Positions 43,101 through 56,800 of a stretch of DNA of 64,000 bases are shown in pieces. The stretch comes from Orthonyx spaldingii. Its lineage: Eukaryota; Chordata; Aves; Passeriformes; Orthonychidae. Every line of letters starts with the position of its first letter. The stretch's first letter is position 1. A program made the position numbers and the translations under genes. The stretch covers positions 2,651,408 through 2,715,407 of the forward strand of contig VZTJ01004286.1 of the NCBI GenBank assembly GCA_013397795.1. The letters run 5' to 3'. The notes beneath the pieces were generated by a model that ran no database searches, was not told the DNA's origin, and worked only from the letters and a program-made list of their open reading frames with translations.

Positions 43101-46100
43101 TGCAAATGGAGTGCTTACACCCCACTGCAATCACCCTTAGTCTCTTTAGGTGCTTTACAAAACCCTAAGTAAGTGTCTACCTTCACCTGTGAGCACCTAA
43201 AACAGCTTAGGAAATGAAGCATTAAGTGAGCCAGGAGTGTAAATGCCGTCAAACCATCAGGAGTGTAGGAGTGTCATTCAGACTGGTGAAAGTAATGGTC
43301 CAAGATGGATTGAGACTGCAGCTCTGAGTCTTTGCTTGGCACAGGAGTAGGGCAGGGGCTACACCCAGACTTCTTACTGTAAGGCCCTCACCTTACAGCT
43401 GGAGCTGTCGCTGTCCCTGTGGCGCATCCAGGGTCCTCACAGCTCTGGATTGTTTGGGACTATCCCGATGATCACTGCCACTCTTTAGAGCAGCAAACTT
43501 GGTTTGCGGTAGGTTGGGTTTGCAGCTGACAAACCATCTACACCTGACATGTTCATGGGTCTGAACACCTCTGAACGTGGAGCATGGGCTTTGTGCACCT
43601 GTACCCACTCTTAGGATAGATAGAAGAGCCAGACAAATAGGAAAAACCCATTCTGTGGGCAATTATCCTGCTGCAACTCTGCATGGACATGTTCCTGTGG
43701 TGGTTCACTGAACCTCTGTTGTCTCTTAGGCACTTTTGAAGGCATCGTATACAGGATGCTCTTTGGACTGGGTGATTTTTCTTCAGCTGCCTTTTCACAG
43801 ACAGACTTGTCCCTTACACTTCTCCACACCCCTCCCACTGGTTTTCATTTTCCTCCACCAGTTTTGCTGATTGCTTTGTGGAATTTGGGAACTTTCTAGA
43901 AAGAAAAAGCTGGTTTTTGTAAATCCCAGTGCTTTATGCAGCTGAAATCAGTGTCCATTCAGAGCATGTTTATGAAGAATTTTGGTTTGATTTGCAGCTT
44001 GTGTAAGCATGCATCAGCCTTGCAAAATAGAAAAGATTGCTTATTGTTCTATATGTGTAGAGCAAGATTTCAAGACAGCTTCATCCTGTGCATGTACAAA
44101 AAAGGTATATGGGCCCAATTAATTTTCTTTCTTTCTGTATTATTTTCTAGTCTTTGTGTTGTGCTGGTTTTGAAAATAAAGTAAGCAATTTCCAGACTTC
44201 TTCCAGAAAATTTAATTTCTCTTTGAGTCTCTTTGTGTTGTTTGTTTATTTTTGACAGTTTTCTCTGTTGAGACAGTGAAAATATGCTTGGCAGTTTCAA
44301 GTTTAATTTATATATCATTATAGAACTTTCCTATGCAATCTAAGAGGAAATCATAATTTTCCTGTATGTCTTGGGATCACCCTGTAGAAGATGCTAATGC
44401 ACAGTTGCTTTGCTGTGATAGATTTAGTCTGTTGGATGACTGAAGCAACTTTCATAAATAAGGGTTTATATCTTTGATGTAGCTAGTGAATCAAAGGGAG
44501 TTTTATGCCAATTTAGCAGCTTCCTGGTTCTTGGGACATTCTGTTGATGGGAACATCCTTCTTGGAAATTTAAAACTCCAAATGACCAAGCTAATCACAG
44601 CAGTCTTCTACCTTCTGTTTCTGTAGGGTAAAAAATGAAAATTGGTAGTGACATAGGTGCAGCAGCTGGCTCTTCGCAGAAAGGATAAGTAAGCAGTGGG
44701 ATTCTTTATGGGAGTTAATAATGGAGGCTCAAAGTTTGCACAGGCTGAGATAGCAATGAGATCTTGTGAACAGAGAGTGTGTTGTGGATATGTACTTAAG
44801 TGGTTGTTACAATACTCCCTTGAGTCCTGCTACTGGTGCCTTTTCAGTGGCAATATACCTCTTGATATGACTTGACATGGATGCTCTTAGAAGAAGGAAA
44901 ACTTCCTAGAAGAAAATCTGAAAAAACTTGCAGAAGGAGCTGCAAGCTTTTGTGAATTCAATGGAGCAGAGCCCAGTGGGAGGAAATGTGGCATCTTGCT
45001 AATTAATGGGCTGAGTCCTCAGGCAACTTTCAGCTCTCAATGGGCTAGTCAACTCCATTAATCAGCTCAACCCTGCATGGGTCTCCTCTAATAATGCTGT
45101 TAGTGCCACATTGTATTAATAATCAAAATTCCAATTAAATGACACTCTGCAAGTCTGTCTTTCCCATGTGTAAACAAAACCTGAGGTCACACTGGTTGTT
45201 TCCTTTCTTTTATAGGATTTTGCAGTTATTGTTCTTTAACACCTGTTTCGGAGTGGAGTTTGTTTGCTCAAAATCTCATTAAAATCCACAACATTCAGCA
45301 AACACAGTTGCCCTGTTGTTGTGCTTTCATTTATTTTTATAATGAGTATAAAAATTAAAAAGGCACCATTATGATGAGCATCCAGACCTCTCAGAACGTC
45401 CATGGATTTAATCCCTAGGAGCTGACAGAATATTTTTTTAAGCACAGGTCCACCATTTCTGTGCTTTTTTGGTTAAATTGAAACCTGAAACTCAAAATGA
45501 TGCTGTTTTAAAAATAGCACAGTCAGCCTGGTTTGTAAAGTGTGCAAACAGCTTTCAGGAGGCAGGAAAAACAAAGAGGAATAGAGGAGTGAAGGCATAG
45601 GTCCATTTCCAGACTGCATGCAGATTTGATTAGAGACCACCAGCTGAAATATGGTCAGTGTGTACAAGTCCAGAGCACAGTTTACACTTTTGATTTATTT
45701 GCTGTAGGGATGAGATTTTGCTGGGAGTATCTTAATCAAAGCCCTGTAACACACTCTCCACCAGAAGTTAATCATTAGCTGAATCTCAGTCTCTCAAATA
45801 ATCTTTGAATATATAAGGAGATCTATTAAGAACTTTGTGCTGCCCTGTGTCTCCCCAAAATCTTTCCAACAGGACTCCTTTGACCAGATCACAGACCCAC
45901 ATGCTGGCATGGAAGAAGAAAAGACATTTACATCTTAGACTACTCCTCTCAGGATCTTTCCTCTAATATTCTATGATTAAGTGTTGAATTTTAAAGTTCT
46001 GTCTTAATTACGAGTTCTGGCTCAGACTACCCAGGAACTAAAAACTTTATGATGTTGGATTTAAGAAATATAGTAATTGTCTATTACTGAGATTAAAAAT

Positions 46101-48127
46101 CATAGTCACTGGGTTTTTTAACTATGTCTTCATGCTCTTTCACTTACTCTAATTTGTTATGTGAATTCTTTAGCTGTGAGCTGCATGGACTAAGAATGTG
46201 TTTTGCTATTTGTGTTCAAAGGTTTCTCCACCAAGCGATTTGTATACATCACAGAAATGGTGGGGTATACATCCATGAAATTTCTGGGGAACTTAGCATG
46301 AATATCAACTTTATTTTGGAAATGTTGCTTCTTTTGTGGTTATATAATCTGTCACCCAACTGGCCAGGGTCATGTCCTCAGCCAGCAAAGGTCTCTGAAG
46401 GCAGTCAGCTAGGCAGAGAGGCCTGGGCCCAGTATTGTCCCAGTACCCACAATACCTGCCTATCCCCTAGAGCAGAAACCTCAGAATTCTCAGATGTATC
46501 CATCTGGGTCCAGGACTGACCACTGTGCAAGGGGAAATGATTTCACAGGGTCAAAAGAGAGGAAGGATCCAAAGAATGTAAGCAGCAGTAATGAGAACAA
46601 ATTGTTGGGTCAGTCTGCCTGGTTCTGGGCTGTAGCTGTGGAAGGCAAACCATCTAACTGCTGCAGATATCAAAAGCACAGAATGAGGCATTTCCTACTT
46701 TCCTAAGTATCCATCACAGTAAGCTCCACAGTGGCCAGGTGTTTGCATTAGCCTTGACACATCGTCACTGTCGGTCCAGCAGCAGCCCAAAGCTCTTCCC
46801 AAGGCCACCCACCACCACCACCGTCTGTTTACCACCTTGCCCTGTCCTCTGGGCAAGCTACAGAGATCGAAGTGCGGGCAAATTCAGGAGTGTCTCCTCA
46901 AAATTTTGGTCTCTGAACAATTTGGGACCACAGGAGAAAAATTTTCTTTAATCCACTTTACCAGTAAGTTTCTGAAACCTGTTGTTTGTGTTTCTCAAGC
47001 ACACTGTGGCTTTGAGGTCAAACTTCAGCCAGGTTATTGATGGCAGCAGAGCCAGAAAGTAGATGAGCCATGGATTAGTAGTGGAGACATGGCCCTTTGT
47101 GCAAAGGGGCAGGAAGCAAAAAGTGGTAGATGAATGTCACTGGCACCTAGGGACTGCAGGTAGGAAAGAAGATATGCTTGCAGAACATCCCACAGAACTC
47201 TCCACACCTTTACACCCTGTCACAGTCTGAGTCAACCTGTAGCCTTCTAACCACAGTCCTTCTGATCATATTGAGCTCTTCAGAAATCTTCACTCACTAC
47301 AAGGTGAAAAGGAACAAGTAAAGTGTTGGAGTCTGATCAGCCATCTAATACTGCCCTGAATTAATTCAGGTGTGATGTAGAATACATCTTTAGGAAGACA
47401 CAAGTTTTGATTTAGAAATAGGATCCTACCAGCCCACAACAGATAGGAGTCAAAGGAGAATATTAGCTCCAAACAAGAAAGAGAATTATGGAGTAGAATA
47501 AAGAACTTCACATATAATGTGTCACATTTTCAACAAATGTTGAACAACTCAATCTCTGGAGCCAGAAGAACTATGTTGATTTATGGCATTGTAAGAATCT
47601 GAGTCCAGAGTTTTAGGACTGTTTTTTTTTTAAAGAAAGCCTTGCACTTCATTGTAATGCTGCTGTTGAAAGAACAGGTGGGGGTTTACATTTCTGGAGT
47701 TTGATGAAGTGTGCTGTACTTTGTACCTGATAAGAATAATATGTTTGTTTATTTATTAGGTGGGTAGAAGAGAAGATTTATGTCCTTAATGATGCATTTC
47801 CCTTGCTTTTATGTATTTGGTGTTGCAAATGACAACTTTGTAAGTAATACAACTTCGCTTAATTACAGCCCATTTTCTTCAAAACAAGTAGAGACATGAA
47901 TTTTCAAGGGGACTTGCCTTCCTGGAAAATCTGAAGGGATAAAAATGAACTGCTGCATAGCTAAAAGGACAAAGAAATGGTACTAAGAACCAAATTTGAA
48001 TAATGCTAGATGTTAAGTCAGCTGGTGATTTTGCTATAGAGAGACCAATTCCCCTCAATGATTTGGAAGGAGTAAGAATTATTAATGCAATTAATGCAGA
48101 TTTTTTTTCATTTAAAATATAGTTACA
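40126..48127. other. Long stretch without a recognised gene
   Basis: AT-rich sequence with only short low-complexity patches (A run at 42,440-42,452, CCA-rich words at 46,808-46,822). Open frames up to 131 codons (46,124-46,519) show no known domain. Confidence 0.4.
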
Positions 48128-48272
48128 GGTTTCCATCCCTGGAAATCCTCAAGGCTAGGTTGAGTAGGGCTCTGACCGGCATGGTCTAGTGAAAGGTGTC
48201 CCTTATTCTGTCTGGGAGGTTGGAACTAGATGATCTTTAACGACCCTTCCAACCCAAACCATTCTATGATTC
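48128..48272 (+). mobile_element. CR1 LINE 3'-end fragment
   Basis: TCCATCCCTGGAAATCCTCA, then GGTTGGAACTAGATGATCTT and CCAACCCAAACCATTCTATG, is the sense 3' end of CR1. Only the last 145 bases are present. Confidence 0.88.
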
Positions 48273-50727
48273 AAAGACATTAAACATGGTACGATTTACT
48301 AATTTGGATTAAAAATGTATTTTCTGTAGCATTCCTGGTATGCAAAATACATTCAAAACATGAATGGAGAATGCACAAGCACTGAACAACTCAGTTTGTT
48401 GGACACAGTTAACAAGCCAACTGCATTAACACAGATGACCCAGGAATATCTAGAGCCCAGAGTTATGTCTGGTGGCTGAACACACTTTACTGCTCAGATG
48501 CCTAAAATGGTTACTTAAAAGTGAGCCTAATGGTCTCCACAGGACTGGCTCAGAGTTTTGATTTGCAGAGAAATCAGCCTCCATAAAAAGCAGACAGTCC
48601 AAGGATGCAAAGGGAAAATATGCAAGGAGACATAAAGGAAACTTGAGCCGTGTTCAAGTAACCTTAATTCACTGTACATGTCACTGCAGATGAAGCTCTT
48701 CAAGAGGGGTGCAAGAGCAGGCAGGATGTGGTGGATGAGCTTTGTGCAGGCAGGATACATTATCTGAAGAAACATGCTGCGATGATTTCAAGTGGTATCC
48801 ATTTCAAATCAGGTGGTGAGTTGCTGGCAAGACGGAGAGGTCATGTGGATTTCTTACGAGAGAGGAAATGTTCTCATGTTGCACCACCCAGCTGGAGCAT
48901 GAATTTCATCCCTAAAGCCACAGACAGCATGTGCAGGTCTTGATTCTTTTGTTCTCTTTCCCTCTTTTGGCAGAAGCAGTTAGAAGACAATTCTCTTGAC
49001 ATTACTCTTTGACAAAAAAAAAATCCTATAGAAAGTACTCCGTATCATTTCGAACATTGAAATACAGCAACTAGGCTTGATAGAAAAACATCTACTGGCA
49101 CATGATTAAATTATTACAATCTGTCATGTCAAGGGATCTGAGATCAGTGCTGGCTAGGACTTACCTGATGCGTGTCAATACAGCACGGAGCTGGTTTTTT
49201 ATTAATGAAGGTCTCCCTTCTCTTTTGTGGCAGCATCAAATAACATGGCATTGGCAGTGTAGGGAAGGTCTACACAGGTTCTGGGGGTCTGTCCCCCTAG
49301 CAGAGGTACTCTGGTCCTCCTGGTCAGTGGGGCTTGTAAATTTTCTCACGCAGTTTCCATAAAACCTTCCTGGTTTCAGGTGTGACTGTGTTCCTGAATT
49401 TCACATGTCATGGAGATTTTTTCCATTCTTTCTCTCTAGCCAAAGACAAATCTTTATCTGAAGTCTAAGATGTTTTACAATATTCTCAAATTTACAGTTA
49501 TTTTACCCAACATTAAAGATATTTGGTTACTTTAACTAAAAACTGTTGTTATGTAGCACTTATGCATTTAACTAGAGCATTTTACTTCATCACACTGGAG
49601 TAATTACTCAGAGTTGTCATTGAGGGTGTCTAGGATAGGGATTGTATTATTCATGTTATAGCTAATCACCTTCTGGTAAGTATGAAACCTCACATTTGCT
49701 AGCACTGTGATGCTAACACTTAACAAGGAGTTCCTGCTAGGCACTCTCCTTGTGACAACACAGTTTTCAGGAGTCACAGGGGAAAACAAGGGAGTGAGGT
49801 TTTGTCTAGACTACTGTGTAGTAGACTGCCTGCTGTGTAGGCAGACATTGACATTTGCCTCCAAGCTGAACTAGGAAGATGCAAGATCAAGATGATTCAC
49901 AGTCTGAGAGTGAGTTACCAGGGCCCCAGACCAGAGGTGGTATTGCAGGCCTCTTGCAAAGCTGTGTTAGTTGGAGGGCAGCAGCCTTCTAAGCTGTCGT
50001 GGTTATTGGCAATTTAATCCTGTAACACTTCTACCTGATGGGGTCATTCCAATCCCTCAAAGATCAAAGTTTCTTATCTGGCACAAGTGGAACAAGGTAT
50101 GGACAATAACAGGGAGGTGATGTCATCTCTCCAGGAACCCTCTCTGAACCCAAGGGAACTCTTGAAATCCTGGGGAACCCCTAGTTAGACTGACAACTCT
50201 AGTTAGAAGTCAGGCACTGCTGCCTAAGAATGAAAAATCCATGAGAAGCATGGAGAGGAAAAGTTAATGTAATATTAAAACTAGAGATATCCATTCTGTC
50301 AAATGAAATGCCCTGCTGTTTGATCCCATTTACTGGAGTAAGGCTTGGTTTTAAAATTACATGTCAAATATAATTTTGCACTGTGGACATGAAATGTGGG
50401 ACTGTTCTTTAAAGGAAGAAAAGATCAACTCCGATCCAAGTGCCTGACTAATAGTGAGCTGTCTTGTGTAATGGCACCAAATTTGGCAGTCAGCTGCAGC
50501 CTGGAGCGAGGGTTTGGAAAGGGGCCATGGACACTGACAGCAGTGTCCAGTGCTGACTCGGCTATCTCCATCTTCCTTGGAGGCATCCCTGTTTTGCAGT
50601 GGATGCTACAAGGTGGACCCAGAAAGCAGAACACCTCCACACTTTCCTTAGGATCCCATGGCAGCACCTGCAGTGAGCTCATTTCAGGGAGAAGCTGCAG
50701 TGTTTGTGCAGGAAAGGACAGAGACAG
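48273..50727. other. No gene seen
   Basis: Unique-looking sequence without a recognised gene or repeat. Confidence 0.4.
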
Positions 50728-50828
50728 AGGAATAGGAATAGGAATAGGAATAGGAATAGGAATAGGAATAGGAATAGGAATAGGAATAGGAATAGGAATG
50801 GGAATAGGAATGGGAATGGGAATAGGAA
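50728..50828 (+). repeat. AATAGG hexanucleotide array, about 16 units
   Basis: A run of GGAATA units, nearly perfect except for several A-to-G changes (GGAATG) in the last third. The six-base period is a multiple of three, so all six frames remain open as dipeptide repeats (Gly-Ile, Arg-Asn, Pro-Ile, Ser-Tyr and so on). This produces several overlapping false open frames. Confidence 0.95.
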
Positions 50829-53800
50829 CCAAGTGACTGCACCTCCTTGTGGGTGTTGTGAGTTAAATCAAGAGCTGCCGGCCTGTGAGCACAATAGCAA
50901 AACACTAAGTTTCCTTTCCTTTCTTGTGGAACAGCACATATTCAAACTTACTTCAAGAGGTTGTCTTCCTGTTACAAGCCATTTCTCTGCCTTATTTTAT
51001 TATCCAGTCTTATTGTATCTTTGCTAAGTGTGCCTGTTGGGATGTGAAGACAGAATTAGTGTCTGTGTTTCTATTCATTTCTTTTTTCTCTGCCTGAATT
51101 TTCATGCTAGAAAAATTTTAAGGGTGATTATCTACCTTACTGATGTGATGGGAAGATTCAATCATTCTGTTCTTTAAATTAAAAGCCTTGAACACCTAGA
51201 ATAGGAGGCAGTCCCCATGGGCAATTTTTAATTAAGTTTTCTCTCATTGATTATAATCCGTACTAATGTCTACAGGTCTCAAGGCAGATCCGGGCTGCTT
51301 TGTGCGAGGTGTTGTATGAATCTGGGGAAAGGAATTCATCTCAGCTGATTTTAGCCATCCAAAAGTGAAGTACCTATGCTGTGTTTGTTGAAAGGGTTCT
51401 CTCTACAGTGTAAAACACAACAGCAAACCAGCCCATTCTGTGACATGTGTTTTAGAAAGGTGGGACCAATCTTCTTCTGGAGATGCCTCTGTCCATTAAA
51501 TAAATAAAAAGCTTGTCTTGGTGTCTTGCTCTAAGGATGCTCAGGTGAGAATCAGCCCTGGTGTGTGGTCTTTTGCACCACAGGAAGAAACAACCCTTAG
51601 CCAATCTGAATTCTAATTTCTGCAACAAACAATGAAACAGGAGGAATTAGAAAAACAGCACTGAGTAGTGAAATTACTTGCACATGTTTCAAACCAGAGA
51701 GGGAAGCAGCACTCAGACCTTCTTGCCCTCTTGGCCCAGTGCTGGGTCACCAACTCAGCTGCAGATTCAAACAATACCTCCCTGGCTCAGCGAAGATGAA
51801 AGCTGGTTTACCCAGGATGAGTTGAGATTCCAAAGGACATTACGTGCAAAGTTTTCTATGCAATTGTGTCTTACTTTCCCCAAGAAGGATGCAGAACTTG
51901 AGAAAGCCTTGCACATCTTTGCTAACGTGTCTGATTTTCTCCCTACAGGAAGCTCTTCACACCAAAACTAGGTTTTGGTGTGCTGGTCTCCACGTGATTG
52001 TCCAAATGAAGTCTCTGATTTTGTCACGGTCTGGTATCTGCACCAGGTACTCCATCCTCAAGAGTCTGTCTTTGACAGCTTTTTAATCACATGAATGGTC
52101 AATTACAGAGTTAGATTGAGTGAGTTGAGAACAATGAATCTCTTTTTTTCTTCATTTTCACTCTCTCTCTCTATTTTCAGATTTTTCTGGGAATAGACAA
52201 GAATTTCCTGTAATGTCTTTGTTGTTTGAAAAGATTCATGCATTTTGAAAGCAAGCAATTTTTAGCCTGTAGATTGTTCACCAGTAAATTGTTGAGGATA
52301 TTTGGAATGCATGCAATGTTGGTTAGATACATAATTCACTTCATATTTTTACTTTGCTCTGATTGTGTAATTTATATAATAAAATATAAGGCAAATTATG
52401 AATTTTACAATTGCTTGAACAACAGGAAATTTACTCTCAGTGAATATTTGCAGATTCTGTCTCAACATTCATTTTTCATGAGCTTTCATTCTGGCAAAGA
52501 TGCTTTGCTACAATATTTCTGGAAAGCAAACACCAAAAGGGTCTTAAATACAGACAAAACATTTGGGGAAACAAACTTGCATTCAATCGAAAGCACTTGC
52601 TGGATTCATCCAGGATGGCTGCTGTGTTGTTAGCCCAATCCTTCATCTCACTGCTGGTATGAAGACTGAAAGCGTCTGTCAATGGAAATAATAAAGAGTG
52701 AGAAAAATTGAAAGTCACTGGGTACCCACCACTGGCTCCGTGATTCAGGACTCCAAGACGTGCACTGGATAGCTGAAACAGAGACTGCCTCCACCTATCT
52801 TCTCTGCCTCTTTGGGAGGTCTCCTGTCCACACTAACTGTGCTTTCCTATACATTTACCCAACACAGACATTCACCCTCTTTTATTTTTTCTAATTATTC
52901 ACCTCCCTGCACCCTGTAAAACAGCCACAGCTGGACCCAGGCCACTGCAAGCACTTCACAGCTGCCTTCAGGCTCCCCAAGGTTGCAGGTGGCACTTCTC
53001 TGCCTGCCCAGACCCCATGCTTGGGAAGGCTTCAAAGAAGAAAGGGAGAGGCATCTGGCTCCTTGCTGTGGCTGAGGGAACATCTGAGCACGATGGGACA
53101 GCCAGCAAACCAGACCTGGGACATGCTGCCAAGTGTACTGCAGTGCTGACAGCTTTGGAGCAATCCCTTGAGACATCAGAGCTTGCTGGCTTGGGATTTG
53201 GGTTGTTTCCTTTTTTAATTCCTTCACAACTGAGCTCTACCAAGTCACTCAAGCAAAGTGTGGCAAAGCTTGAAAGCCCTGAGGACATAATTTATTTATT
53301 TTTACAAAGCCTGCAATAAGTCAATTTAGTTGTTCTGAGGTTGTTTTATAATTCTGGATATTTTTTCCTGGTTTTTTTCCACTCCTTTCAGCTGGAGAGT
53401 CCTTTGGTTCTAAGCCTCAGAGTAGCCTCAGTAAAATGGTGGATAAAAATCATGACATTCAGTCATTCACTTGACAGGCTGAGTTCACCCACATGCTGCT
53501 GGTCTTCTGCTGACCCATAGAGAGCCAGAGTGGAAAGGCTGCAAGACCTATTATGCTGATCCACCACTAAAGTAGAGACAAGATTTTTAATCAAACTTTG
53601 CCATTTGTCTCTGTGCGTCCATGTATTTTCATGAAAAGCACTGGTTCCATGCATTGAGAGCAGTGGAGCCTTATTTGACCCTATTTGCCTAAAATGCAGT
53701 TAACTGGGGCTAATTTTTTCCTTATTATCTTGAAACCAGGGAAATTACATCAACCTTGCAGTTGGCCACTGCTGTCTATGTTGACAATTGAAACGTGTCA

Positions 53801-56800
53801 TATGCTTTCCTGGGCTTGGCACTGCACCCAAGGCTTCACACCTGCACGGTGCCCGTGCGCCAGTGACTCCCTCTCGGTGGCACAATGCACAGTGATGCCT
53901 TAGGATTTTTAGCTTCCATTTTTCATGTAGCTCTGGAGCTACTGTTCTCGCATCTTAGACAAAACAATTTCTCTCTAGGCCTGAAAGTCAAGGACACCTT
54001 GTTGTCTTAGGCCCCAAAAATTGTAAACAGCAGAGAAACTGGGGAGGGAAGCTTGGGATGGATGACTTCATTACCTGAAGTTATAATTGGAGGTCTAACC
54101 TTGATATGCAAATGGCATAAAAATTATAAAGCATGAAAAACCCATAACTCGTACATTTTGGGTGCAGCCCTGGGTGGGCTCTGACTGCCCAAATGTACCG
54201 AGAAGGTCTTTGAATAAATATCTGCTTTTTTATTCTCTTAATTTTGTCTAACCTCTGTTTCAGGTAAGCCTGGGAAAAGGCATCAACAGCACGGCACACG
54301 CCATCGGGGCTGAGGCAATCGGTGTAGTGACTCATTGCCATCTCCTTGGTGGAGGTACAGGAACACGGCTGCTCCAGACATGGAAGTGAAAGAGGACGAA
54401 ATCTCTTGTGCCAGCCTGCATGAAGCAGCAGCAGCCTCCCTGAGCTGCGGCTGCTCGCTCTGTACACGCCCGGCTGCAGCCTTTAATTAACTTCCCTGGC
54501 TGAGCAGAGCCGTTGCTAATGAAGCGACTAATTCTGAGAGCAGGGGGCATGTTCCATCACTTAGTGCATTCCTGTGATTCCAGAATCCCATAATACTCCG
54601 TTTTCCTCATCAGTTAGCTCCTTTTGTATTTTTTATATTTATAACTCTACTTCTCTCCTTTCCCACATGGATGTCTGTGTTCTGACTTCAATTACATTTC
54701 TGCAAAAATTTATCTGAGCAGGGTACAAAGCTTCAGTTCAAGATTTACCAATATCTAATCTCAGGAGAAAAGTGCCATGTGAAGTAGAAACCCCAAACTG
54801 GATTTATGTGCTCACTTGGAATTAACACAAGCCTCTGAATGAGATTTCTTTCCTTCCTCGGAATGAATTCTGTCCATGACTACTCTGACAAAACTAAAAT
54901 AAACTAGATTCTTTTCTTGTTGTTGTTCACCATTTGCTATTGTCAAAACACCACTATTTTCACCAGGGATCAAAGGTGGTGCATGCAACTGAAGGTTTAA
55001 TATCTGATACAGCCTCTAGCTCGGTCTCCAAATAGATGTAAACCTCACCAATGTGGCATCCTGAATTTTTTTTCCATTGCTTTGTGGGTTTTTTAACTGC
55101 ATCTTATTCTCAAGGCAGCTTGTCCTAGAAACTTCAGATGAAGTTTAGTAGAAAGGTCTTGGAATCAATTTTGAGAGAAGGAAAATCTCAGAGGGAACAC
55201 ACCTTTTGGAAACTCCAAAACTTAAAAATAACACAAACTCCAGAAGATACTGAAACAGTGAGTGAAGGAAGCCTGTGGTTCCAACTGAACAAATGTAATT
55301 AAGGTGGTGTCTTTCACTCAAGTTTTCTGTCAGGCAATCCCACCACCTCTGTTGCTGCTTATTGCACTCTTGTCAGTCATCACCTGCCTCAGGCCACTCT
55401 GAGAAGCCCCTCACTGTTACTGATAGGGTGGGAAAACCCAGGTTTTGGGATGATGGGCAAAAAGGAGGATCTCAGTACTAGTTCGGTGTCAGAGGCAAAA
55501 CAGATAGCAGGGACCAAGTTAGGAGAACTGATTTTGTAGCACCCAGAAGCAAGCATTAGGTAGCCTCTTGGAAACCACGTGACTGTAAAACCTTTTTTGG
55601 GAACTTAATGAGCCATGGTCTGGATGAAAACTGCTGCACACCCCACACCCTTTCTCATCACTGTGCTCCCTTTCCGCTAGGGAAGAGGGCAAGGAGAAGA
55701 AAGCTTCTGCTGGGTGATGAGAATAGAAAATGTTTGGGCCTGCAAGGAAAGGAACTGACAGAAGCTGCAGCTGGTTGTGGTGAACAAGCTAGATCCCAAG
55801 GCGAGAAAAGCAGGGAAGCCAGAGCAGGAGGAGGTCCACAGGCAGCAAGACGAGCGGCAGTAATACAGCCAGCTATTTGCTCAATTAATTGTCACTTGTT
55901 TAACTTGTAATTTAGAAATGAAATGATTTTTTATGATTCATTCAGAGGAAATTTCCTGAGGTGCTGAGAGCAGTTTCCTAAAATGAAAGATGATATGCTG
56001 TGATTAGCAAGATGATTATTGCACTCTGGGTTGAGGGGGCTGTTATGGCAAGGCGAAGCTTAGCAGCACATCTCTCTAGTCTTAAACCTGTTAAGGAAGT
56101 TTCATGTCCCACCATCCAGGAGCCACTCTGGCATACACACTCCACCATCCGATCTGGGACTGAGACCCCTTCACAGCTACACACCCCACACTCACACTGT
56201 CACACCAGGTGTCCTTACTAGCTTGACCCCAGGCTGCCCATAGCAGAGAATGAGATGTCCAGATCCTTAAAATAATTTAATCTTGGTGCAATAACAAAAC
56301 AACAGTTCAAGCTGGTGCCTCCAAGGAGGGACCCCAAACAAAGGAAATCCTTATCTTTTATTCTCTCTGTGGGCTGGGGGTCCTTGGCTCCTGCTGTGTC
56401 TCTGAATGTTTGGTCACCTGGGCTCAATGGCAGTATTATTATTTTTGTTGTTATTAAGAAAGGAGGAAGACTTAACTCAGGAGATTATAATGATCTTTTA
56501 TCAAGAATTGAGGGAGATTTGAGAAAAACATGAACTACGTTACAGTTAAAAAAAGCCATATCCTGATATTGGTCTTGGTTTAAAACTTAGAAATGTTAAA
56601 GAAATAAAAATAAAGGGCTAATAATGAAGTGCAAAGAAATTTAAAATGTGTCATCTTATTAACCATTACCAAAACTTGTTTTTTAAACTTTTAATTCTGT
56701 ATTGATTTAATCTTCTTTAAAACAGTAGTCTGCTCAAAGACTTACATACTTTACCATTTTCTCATCAGAGGAACAACATACTGAAAGCAAATATCGACTC

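Noticed and set aside
50396..50905. Four overlapping open frames on both strands with Gly-Ile, Arg-Asn, Pro-Ile or Ser-Tyr repeats
   Set aside because: They are products of the AATAGG array, whose period keeps all frames open.
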